From contig JAITBH010000127.1 in the NCBI GenBank assembly GCA_031283745.1, positions 1 through 8,860 of the forward strand: DNA of 8,860 nt, written 5' to 3'. The notes under the pieces were generated by a model. That model was not told the origin of the DNA. It saw nothing but the letters and a program-made list of their open reading frames with translations, and ran no database searches. How positions within the stretch are numbered: the first letter of the stretch is position 1; the number at the start of each line of letters is the position of its first letter. A program made the position numbers and the translations under genes. Of this stretch, positions 1 to 5,352 are shown in pieces. The stretch comes from Candidatus Ectomicrobium neotermitis. Its GTDB lineage: Bacteria; Elusimicrobiota; Endomicrobiia; Endomicrobiales; Endomicrobiaceae.

Positions 1-85
1 CATCCAGAAAAATAAGCAAGGCGGGTATGATTTTACTGTTGTCAAAACAAATGAAGATGCCCAACAAAAAGGCGGAGAAAAATGA
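1..85 (+). CDS. C-terminal tail of an unidentified upstream protein (partial)
   Basis: A frame open from base 2 to a TGA at 83-85 encodes 27 residues ending in TNEDAQQKGGEK. The stop overlaps the next gene's ATG as ATGA, the usual arrangement for translationally coupled genes. The peptide is hydrophilic and has no motif I recognise, so no function is offered. A second forward frame is also open here, running past base 85 into the next gene. The choice therefore rests on the ATGA overlap and on protein-like composition. If real, this gene is the first visible member of the operon with the glucanotransferase. Confidence 0.45.
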   Translation, partial: IQKNKQGGYDFTVVKTNEDAQQKGGEK

Positions 86-2754
86 GAATAAACTTTAGAC
101 TTGAATACTGCGTAGACTCAAACAAAAAGCTCTGTTTGGCGTATTTGCACAACAATCAAAAAGGAGAGCTGCCCCTTTCGACATCAGATGGACAGATCTG
201 GTCGGGAAATTTCAATATAAAGCCATCTGACACTTTTGTTTATACCTATATTGTTTATGAAAACGGCTTGGTGATAGACAGGGAATGGGGTGTCTACCCT
301 CACATCATCGATGGAAACGGGTTTTTGGAATACTTGGCTCTTGATACTTGGACGAATATCCCAAAGACTTTGTCTCTATATTCAAATGCCGTCAAAACTT
401 TTTACGGCAGACAGCCTCAAGGAAAGCCCGCCGGCAGAAATTTGTATCCCTGCACCTTAATTTTGCAAGTCGATATACCCAACCTCAAAAGCACTCAAAA
501 GCTTCTTTTATGCGGAAATTGGCGTAACTGGGATATTGCCCAAGCCCGCCCTTTAAACCAAAAAACTCCAAATCGTTGGGAAATTTCGATAAATGTGAAA
601 TATTTGACCTTCCCCTTCGAATTTAAGTTCGTCATCTATGACAAATCAGACAATTCCTACACTTGGCAGGAAAACGGCAACTATGTTCTCCCGCACATTG
701 AGGGGCTTGGGGAATCCTCGATTGCCGTCCTTAGCGGTTTGCAGCCGGATTTCCCTCTTACCCCTGTTAAAGCGGCGGGCGTTATTTTGCCGCTGTTTTC
801 TCTAAAAACCCACAAAAGTTTTGGCTGCGGAGATTTCGGCGATATAAAACTCCTATCTGACTTTTGCTCAAAATGCGGAATAAGGCTTATACAAATCCTT
901 CCCATCAACGATACCTCAAGCGGGGGAACTTGGTTAGACGCTTCTCCCTATTCAGCAATTTCCGTTTCAGCCCTTCATCCGATCTATTTAGACTTAAACC
1001 AAATGCCTATAGCCAAAGACGAGCAATATCTAAAGCAAAGAGAGGAAATAAACGCTGCACCGGATTTTGACTATGAAAAAGTTGCGGCCGCAAAACGCGA
1101 ATGGGCAAAAAAATCCTTTGAAATAAACTCCGCCGAGGTTTTAACCTCACATGAGTTCAGGACATTCTTTTATGACAATTTGTCTTGGCTTATGCCTTAT
1201 GCGGCTTTTTGTTATCTAAGGGATATCAACGGCACGCCCGATTTCAACTCTTTTGGGCAGTATTCAAAGTTTTGCAAATCAGATATTGAGGCGCTTTGCA
1301 CCCCCGCCTCCCCTGCCTATAAAGAAATTTCCTTCTATTTCTATGTTCAGTTTTTCCTCCACAAACAGTTGTTAGAAAGTTCCCAATATGCGTCATCAAA
1401 CGGCATAGCGATAAAAGGAGATATTGCTATCGGAGTTTCAAAATACAGTGCTGATGTTTGGGAACACCCCGGATATTTCAACACTGATGTTTCAGCGGGC
1501 GCACCGCCCGACATTTTCTCCCTTGACGGGCAGAACTGGGGTTTCCCCACTTATAATTGGGAACAAATTGCCAAAGACCGATACACTTGGTGGAAAACCC
1601 GGCTTAAAACGATGGCTCAGTATTTCGGTGCTTACCGTATCGACCATATTTTGGGCTTTTTTAGAATTTGGCAAATACCAAACGAAAGTATCGGGGGGCT
1701 GTTGGGGCAGTTTTCCCCGGCACTTGCTTTAAGCAAAAAGGACATAGAGAGCTTTGGCTTAGAGTTTAAGGAAGAGTTTGTTAAGCCCTACATTAACGAC
1801 AAGATTGTTGATATGCAGTTTGGGGAGTTTGCCGACATAGCTAAAGAGAATTTTTTGATTAAGCGGGACGATGGGCTTTATGATGTCAGGCTTGACTTTG
1901 ATACTCAAAGAAAGGTTTCAAACTTTTTTGCAGACAAAACTGACCCGCAAAGCGAAAAAATTAAAAAGGGATTGCTTTATTTGCTCACGCTCGTCTTGTT
2001 TGTCAAAGATTTCAAAGACAAAAATCTCTATCACCCCCGCATTCTTTTTGATGCAAACGACTATTTCAAAGCCTTAGACTATGATAAGCAAATAGCCTAT
2101 AGGAGACTTTACAACTACTTTTTTTATGAGCGAAACGATGATTTTTGGAAAAAGGAAGCACTTAAAAAGCTCCCAACTTTAATCTGTTCATCTCCGATGT
2201 TAGTTTGTGCTGAGGATTTGGGTATGATTCCGCAGTGCGTTGGGGAGGTTCTAAAAGAGCTGCAAATTTTGAGCCTTGAAATTGAACGTTATCCAAAGAA
2301 GGAAAATGAGGTTTTTGCAAATGTTGACAACTACCCCTACCTATCCGTCTGTTCGGTTTCTACTCCCGACACTTCTACCCTGCGTGAGTTTCTTGAGGAG
2401 GACTTTGAGAAGGCTGAACGTTATTATCAAAATGTTCTCAATATAACTGATACCCCGCCCCACAGCGCCTCGCCTAAAATTTGTGAGCAGATTTTGGCAA
2501 GAAACTTAAACAGCCCCTCAATGATATGTGCATTTTTGTTGCAGGATTGGCTCTCAATTGATGGGTCTTTGCGTCAGCAAGATATAGCCTCAGAGCGGAT
2601 CAATGTTCCGGGCCATCCTGAAAAGAGCTGGCGATATAGAATGCCGATAACCGCAGAGCAGCTTTTAGAGGAGAAAAATTTTATAAATGCAGTTAAAGAT
2701 TTGATAGAAGCGTCGGGCAGGTATACGCCTTTTGTAAAGGCTAAGGACTTATAA
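82..2754 (+). CDS. malQ: 4-alpha-glucanotransferase, DPE2-type GH77 with two N-terminal CBM20 domains
   Basis: Probable cytosolic disproportionating enzyme that transfers glucosyl units between maltose or malto-oligosaccharides and a glycogen-like acceptor. Residues ~1-110 and ~122-215 look like two CBM20 starch-binding domains (the second has LLLCGNWRNWD and FEFKFVIYD). The GH77 barrel runs from ~232 (AGVILPLFSLKT, SFGCGDFGD, LPINDTSSGGTW). The nucleophile is D521 in YRIDHILGFFRIW and the acid/base is E711 in VCAEDLG. The ~190 residues between them, against ~47 in Thermus amylomaltase, match the insertion typical of plant DPE2 and its bacterial relatives. The third catalytic Asp is D763 in SVSTPDTSTLRE, but the preceding residue, normally His, is Pro762. 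There is no signal peptide, and length fits the bacterial family. The start is fixed by an in-frame stop at 52-54 and by GGAG at 74-77. The family is certain; the symbol malQ is used in the broad sense. Confidence 0.93.
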   Translation: MRINFRLEYCVDSNKKLCLAYLHNNQKGELPLSTSDGQIWSGNFNIKPSDTFVYTYIVYENGLVIDREWGVYPHIIDGNGFLEYLALDTWTNIPKTLSLYSNAVKTFYGRQPQGKPAGRNLYPCTLILQVDIPNLKSTQKLLLCGNWRNWDIAQARPLNQKTPNRWEISINVKYLTFPFEFKFVIYDKSDNSYTWQENGNYVLPHIEGLGESSIAVLSGLQPDFPLTPVKAAGVILPLFSLKTHKSFGCGDFGDIKLLSDFCSKCGIRLIQILPINDTSSGGTWLDASPYSAISVSALHPIYLDLNQMPIAKDEQYLKQREEINAAPDFDYEKVAAAKREWAKKSFEINSAEVLTSHEFRTFFYDNLSWLMPYAAFCYLRDINGTPDFNSFGQYSKFCKSDIEALCTPASPAYKEISFYFYVQFFLHKQLLESSQYASSNGIAIKGDIAIGVSKYSADVWEHPGYFNTDVSAGAPPDIFSLDGQNWGFPTYNWEQIAKDRYTWWKTRLKTMAQYFGAYRIDHILGFFRIWQIPNESIGGLLGQFSPALALSKKDIESFGLEFKEEFVKPYINDKIVDMQFGEFADIAKENFLIKRDDGLYDVRLDFDTQRKVSNFFADKTDPQSEKIKKGLLYLLTLVLFVKDFKDKNLYHPRILFDANDYFKALDYDKQIAYRRLYNYFFYERNDDFWKKEALKKLPTLICSSPMLVCAEDLGMIPQCVGEVLKELQILSLEIERYPKKENEVFANVDNYPYLSVCSVSTPDTSTLREFLEEDFEKAERYYQNVLNITDTPPHSASPKICEQILARNLNSPSMICAFLLQDWLSIDGSLRQQDIASERINVPGHPEKSWRYRMPITAEQLLEEKNFINAVKDLIEASGRYTPFVKAKDL

Positions 2755-2765
2755 ATAATAAACTT

Positions 2766-2779
2766 GGAGGCTAATGATG
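2766..2779 (+). promoter_or_regulatory. Ribosome binding site with two adjacent ATG codons
   Basis: GGAGG lies at 2766-2770, followed by ATG at 2774 and another ATG at 2777. The gap is 3 bases to the first ATG and 6 to the second. The second has the more usual spacing, so the protein may begin MND rather than MMND. Both share one frame and differ by one residue. Confidence 0.6.
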
Positions 2780-3946
2780 AATGATTTCGTGTTTTATTGT
2801 CCCACAAAGATAATTTTCGGCAAGGGCGGCGAGGACAAAATAGGTGAATACATAAAACCTTTTTCCTCAAATGTCCTATTTCACTATGGAGGAGGCAGCA
2901 TCAAAAAAAGCGGGCTTTACGATAAAGTTACCGCCTCGCTAAAAAATGCAGGCATAAAGTTTACAGAGCTTGGCGGTGTGCAGCCTAACCCTCTGCTTTC
3001 TGTAGTCAACAAAGGCATAAAGATAGTCAAGGATCAAAAGATAGATTTCATTTTGGCTGTTGGCGGGGGCAGTGTTATAGACAGTGCAAAAGCAATCGCC
3101 GCCGGGGTTAAATATGATGGAGATGTTTGGGATTTCTTTATAAACAAGGCTACGGTCAAAGCCGCCCTACCAGTTGCAACCATTCTCACAATTCCAGCAG
3201 CGGGCAGCGAAAGCAGCGGCAATTCCGTGATAACTAACGATGAAAACCTTTTTAAGTTCGGTATTTCTAATGATAAACTAAGACCGGTTTTTAGTATCTT
3301 AAACCCCGAATTTTGCTTTTCTTTGCCGCCAATTCAGCGGGCAAACGGCATCTGCGATATGATGGCTCATGTTTTTGAAAGGTATTTCACGAATGTTAAT
3401 CACACCGAGACGGGCGATAAACTTTGCGAAGGTTTGCTTAAAGCGATCATCAATAGCGGGCCGAAAGTCTTAAAAAATGAGAGAGATTATGACGCTTGGG
3501 CAGAAATAATGTGGGCAGGGGCTTTAGCGCACAATGGTTTGCTTGGCAGAGGAAGGCAGGAGGATTGGGGAAGTCATGGGCTTGAACATCCTTTGAGTGC
3601 AGTTTACGGGATAGCCCACGGTTCGGGTCTTGCTATAATGTTTCCCGCTTGGATGAAATATGTTTATAAAAACAATCTGGGCTTTTTTGTGCAGTTTGCG
3701 GTAAATGTTTGGGGCGTAAACGACAATCTGAGAGATTTTGAGGCAGTGGCTTTAGAGGGGATAGAAAAAACGGCAGAGTTTTTTAAGAGTTTGGGATTGC
3801 CCTCAAAACTTACCGAGATCGGGGCAAAAGAGTCAGATTTTGAGGATTTAGCCGCAAAAGCTCTTGGCCGCGGCCCGTTTGGGGCATTTAAGAGGATAGA
3901 TAAAGTAGAATACGCAGTAGAGATTTACAAAATAGCTTACAAATAG
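2774..3946 (+). CDS. Iron-containing alcohol dehydrogenase, BdhA/YqhD type
   Basis: Probable cytosolic NAD(P)H-dependent reductase of short-chain aldehydes to alcohols, a fermentative electron sink or detoxification enzyme. The protein has 390 residues, close to the 387 of E. coli YqhD. It opens with FYCPTKIIFGKGGEDKIG. The dinucleotide fold carries HYGGGS (~37-42) and AVGGGSVIDSAKAIAAG. The GGGS pattern near residue 40 resembles NADPH-using YqhD, so NADPH preference is inferred. The four metal ligands are all present: D195 and H199 (CDMMAH), H268 (SHGLEH) and H282 (GIAHGSG), matching YqhD D194, H198, H267 and H281. It starts 19 bp after the glucanotransferase stop and ends 12 bp before the next gene, so it is almost certainly cotranscribed. 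Substrate cannot be read from sequence. The start may be at 2777 instead. Confidence 0.93.
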   Translation: MMNDFVFYCPTKIIFGKGGEDKIGEYIKPFSSNVLFHYGGGSIKKSGLYDKVTASLKNAGIKFTELGGVQPNPLLSVVNKGIKIVKDQKIDFILAVGGGSVIDSAKAIAAGVKYDGDVWDFFINKATVKAALPVATILTIPAAGSESSGNSVITNDENLFKFGISNDKLRPVFSILNPEFCFSLPPIQRANGICDMMAHVFERYFTNVNHTETGDKLCEGLLKAIINSGPKVLKNERDYDAWAEIMWAGALAHNGLLGRGRQEDWGSHGLEHPLSAVYGIAHGSGLAIMFPAWMKYVYKNNLGFFVQFAVNVWGVNDNLRDFEAVALEGIEKTAEFFKSLGLPSKLTEIGAKESDFEDLAAKALGRGPFGAFKRIDKVEYAVEIYKIAYK

Positions 3947-3958
3947 GAGTGAGGGCTT

Positions 3959-4624
3959 ATGTTCAAAACTTTTAATGATGACATCAAAACGATTTTTCAA
4001 AAAGATCCAGCTGTTCGGTCTGTTTTGGAAATCATTTTCTGTTATCCCGGCTTTCACGCTGTGCTTTTGTATAGGTTTGCACATAGGCTTTGGAAGTCAC
4101 ACTTCTATTTTTTAGCAAGGTTTACATCGCATGTCAGCAGGTTTTTGACAGGAATAGAAATTCACCCCGCCGCCCAGTTAGGCAAGAGGCTTTTTATCGA
4201 TCACGGTATGGGGGTTGTTATAGGGGAAACTGCGATAGTTGGGGATGATGTTCTGATTTACAAAGGCGTTTTGCTCGGAGGGAGTTCTCTTGAAAAGAAA
4301 AAGAGACATCCGACAGTGGGAAACAATGTCGTTTTAGGCTCAAATGCTATTGTTTTGGGTGCGATAACGATAGGCGACAATGCCCGCATTGCTGCGGCAT
4401 CTGTTGTTACAAAGGATATTCCCGCAAACGCTACCGCTATAGGGGTGCCGGCTAGGATTAGTTTTGGTCGAGAAGACCAAGAAGGGCTGAAACCGGCATC
4501 CCGCCTTGAACATTCAAACCTGCCCGACCCATTTTCAGACACAATCAAATACTTTTATGAGGAATACAAGAAGTTAGAGGAAAAGTTAGACCAAGCCATA
4601 GAATCGATCGAAAAAAAGAAGTAA
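3959..4624 (+). CDS. cysE: Serine O-acetyltransferase (EpsC/CysE type)
   Basis: Catalyses acetyl-CoA plus L-serine to O-acetylserine, the committed step of cysteine synthesis. At 221 residues it is the short form, with a reduced N-terminal helical region compared with the 273-residue E. coli enzyme. That region includes YPGFHAVLLYRFAHRLW. The left-handed beta-helix follows from ~residue 60: IEIHPAAQLGKRLFIDHGMG with catalytic D81-H82, then VVIGETAIVGDD, the loop LGGSSLEKKKRHPTVGNN, and hexapeptide repeats to GVPARI. The tail includes EHSNLPDP and a charged, probably helical end (YEEYKKLEEKLDQAIE). It ends in KKK, not the C-terminal Ile by which classic CysE docks into CysK, and no cysK is nearby. 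Residues EGLKPASR, before LEH, look like an extra segment. The start ATG follows GGAG at 3945-3948. It is the last gene of the operon. Confidence 0.9.
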   Translation: MFKTFNDDIKTIFQKDPAVRSVLEIIFCYPGFHAVLLYRFAHRLWKSHFYFLARFTSHVSRFLTGIEIHPAAQLGKRLFIDHGMGVVIGETAIVGDDVLIYKGVLLGGSSLEKKKRHPTVGNNVVLGSNAIVLGAITIGDNARIAAASVVTKDIPANATAIGVPARISFGREDQEGLKPASRLEHSNLPDPFSDTIKYFYEEYKKLEEKLDQAIESIEKKK

Positions 4625-4784
4625 CGGCAGTGGTTAGTGATTAGTGGTTAGTGGTTAGTGTAAACGGCAGTGGTTAGTAGTTAGTGGTTAGTGGTTAGTG
4701 AACTGCCACGGCAAACAGCAAACGGCAGTGGTTAGTAGTTAGTAGTTAGTGTAAACGGCAGTGGTTAGTAGTTAGTGGTTAGTG
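4623..4784 (+). repeat. Heptanucleotide (TTAGTGG-type) tandem repeat array
   Basis: Four blocks each begin with AACGGCAG (at 4623, 4663, 4721 and 4754), followed by three to five tandem copies of a 7-base unit, GGTTAGT, with variants GATTAGT and AGTTAGT. The first block begins inside the cysE stop codon. In the second block GGCAGT (4666-4671) pairs with ACTGCC (4702-4707), so the heptamers would sit in a hairpin loop. Period 7 is not a multiple of 3, which argues against coding. Heptanucleotide arrays are known from cyanobacteria (STRR repeats); that is an analogy only. Confidence 0.9.
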
Positions 4785-4810
4785 AAAGACAACGGCAAAC
4801 GGCAGTGAAC

Positions 4811-4824
4811 GGCAGGGAACTGCC
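4811..4824. repeat. Small hairpin GGCAG-GGAA-CTGCC
   Basis: A perfect 5-bp stem (4811-4815 with 4820-4824) closes a GGAA loop. It uses the same GGCAG/CTGCC ends that border the heptamer blocks upstream, so it may be a degenerate element lacking heptamers. It has no T tract, so it is not a terminator. Confidence 0.6.
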
Positions 4825-4862
4825 ACGACCACGACACGATAAGGACAGGCTTCAACGATCGA

Positions 4863-4890
4863 TGTAGGGGCAGGTTTCAAACCCTCCCGC
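4863..4890 (+). repeat. 28-bp palindromic repeat element, copy 1
   Basis: Begins TGTAGGGG and contains GGTTTCAAACC, then CTCCCGC. It matches copy 2 at 5156-5183 in 26 of 28 positions. The two changes break the left arm of the palindrome. Confidence 0.8.
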
Positions 4891-4896
4891 AAAGAT

Positions 4897-4934
4897 AAAA
4901 CCCCCTGCTACTGAAAGCAGGGGGTTTTTCTTTT
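4897..4934 (+). terminator. Strong rho-independent terminator, likely bidirectional
   Basis: A perfect 9-bp stem CCCCCTGCT (4901-4909) with AGCAGGGGG (4916-4924) closes a 6-base loop. It is followed by TTTTTCTTTT. Flanking AAAA/TTTT can extend the stem to 13 bp, and the minus-strand transcript would also end in a U-rich run. It lies ~270 bases after cysE and is the first good terminator for the upstream operon. Confidence 0.9.
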
Positions 4935-5020
4935 AGTTGTAGTTGCCGTTCAGTCGTTGCCGTGTCGTGGTCGTTCCCTTTCTTTCCCTTTCGTTCCCTA
5001 ACCCCTTTTGTTCCCTGTCT

Positions 5021-5044
5021 TTCCGGGTGGAACGCCCGCAAAGC
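5021..5044 (+). repeat. GGTGGAACGCC element, copy 1
   Basis: A 24-bp element running TTCCGGGTGGAA then CGCCCGCAAAGC, repeated exactly at 5113-5136. CGGG can pair with CCCG around a 7-base loop. Confidence 0.85.
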
Positions 5045-5058
5045 CGTTAAAGTCGTTG

Positions 5059-5089
5059 ACTAATCACTAACCACTAACCACTAATCACT
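5059..5089 (-). repeat. Inverted copy of the heptanucleotide array
   Basis: ACTAATC, ACTAACC, ACTAACC and ACTAATC in tandem are the reverse complement of the upstream heptamers. Bases 5065-5089 are a perfect 25-bp reverse complement of 4636-4660. Confidence 0.9.
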
Positions 5090-5090
5090 C

Positions 5091-5110
5091 AGGTGGAACG
5101 CCTGCAAATC
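5091..5110 (+). repeat. GGTGGAACGCC element, diverged copy 2
   Basis: Reads AGGTGGAACG then CCTGCAAATC. It matches the core of the 5021 and 5113 copies, with changes (GGGT to AGGT, CCCG to CCTG) that keep the stem pairing possible (CAGG with CCTG). Confidence 0.75.
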
Positions 5111-5112
5111 CG

Positions 5113-5136
5113 TTCCGGGTGGAACGCCCGCAAAGC
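5113..5136 (+). repeat. GGTGGAACGCC element, copy 3
   Basis: An exact 24-bp duplicate of 5021-5044, placed directly after the diverged copy at 5091. Confidence 0.85.
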
Positions 5137-5155
5137 ACGGCACTTGGGTGACCAA

Positions 5156-5183
5156 TGTAGGGGAGGGTTTCAAACCCTCCCGC
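5156..5183 (+). repeat. 28-bp palindromic repeat element, copy 2
   Basis: After TGTA comes GGGAGGGTTT (5161-5170), a central C, and AAACCCTCCC (5172-5181), a perfect 10-bp inverted repeat around one base. Copy 1 is at 4863-4890. Such elements are commonly mis-annotated as proteins containing GFKPS or GLKPS. Confidence 0.85.
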
Positions 5184-5207
5184 CCGCCGTCCCTTCCTTT
5201 CGGCGGG
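5183..5207. repeat. GC-rich hairpin next to the palindromic element
   Basis: CCCGCCG (5183-5189) pairs with CGGCGGG (5201-5207) over an 11-base pyrimidine loop. TTAAAAA follows, not a U tract, so a terminator function is doubtful. Confidence 0.55.
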
Positions 5208-5260
5208 TTAAAAATACTGTTAACAGCAGGGGTTAGGGAACGACCAAACGACAGTGGAAA

Positions 5261-5277
5261 GTGGTTAGTGATTAGTG
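5261..5277 (+). repeat. Short forward copy of the heptanucleotide repeat
   Basis: GTGGTTAGTGATTAGTG, followed by AACTGCCA, repeats the junction seen at 4691-4708 (heptamers running into AACTGCCA). This places the same element family within 80 bases of the res start. Confidence 0.8.
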
Positions 5278-5352
5278 AACTGCCAAGACTAACTACAACA
5301 ACGGCAGGGTTAGAGATTAGGCAAAGGCAAGACAGATTGGGAGGCAATAGAG

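Larger units (their letters stand above)
4825..4974. repeat. 14-bp inverted repeat flanking the terminator
   Basis: The sequence ACGACCACGACACG at 4825-4838 recurs as a perfect reverse complement at 4961-4974. The two arms enclose the terminator hairpin, with 122 bases between them. Confidence 0.8.
4625..5352. other. 728-bp repeat-mosaic intergenic region
   Basis: No credible gene lies here. The stretch is made of short direct and inverted repeats: heptanucleotide arrays, GGGTTTCAAACCC palindromes, GGTGGAACGCC elements and GC-rich hairpins, with a strong terminator near the middle. Two overlapping open frames on opposite strands (5148-5372 plus, 5081-5347 minus) consist largely of translated repeats and have no protein features. 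The region separates the metabolic operon from the restriction-modification locus and probably holds the res promoter, which I could not place. Confidence 0.85.

Noticed and set aside
864..2077. Several overlapping open frames inside the glucanotransferase gene on both strands
   Set aside because: They lie wholly within a long gene with clear family motifs and show no protein features or ribosome binding sites of their own.
4631..4784. Telomere-like repeat (resembles TTAGGG/TTTAGGG)
   Set aside because: The similarity is superficial. The arrays are short, internal, occur in both orientations and lie between bacterial genes.
4870..4885. tRNA T-arm-like GGTTTCAAACC
   Set aside because: The match is to the T-arm only. 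No acceptor, D or anticodon arms can be placed around either copy, and the symmetry is explained by the palindromic repeat.
5201..5230. Terminator at the GC-rich hairpin upstream of res
   Set aside because: The stem is followed by TTAAAAATACTG, not a run of T, so intrinsic termination is not supported.
4623..5277. CRISPR array
   Set aside because: The repeats are tandem heptamers or irregularly spaced elements in both orientations, with no uniform repeat length and no unique spacers. No cas gene is visible.
5081..5347. Minus-strand 88-residue open frame (EGLKPSPTLV, GVPPGTDLQAF)
   Set aside because: It reads through the palindromic and GGTGGAACGCC repeats, and its peptides are typical of mis-annotated repeats.
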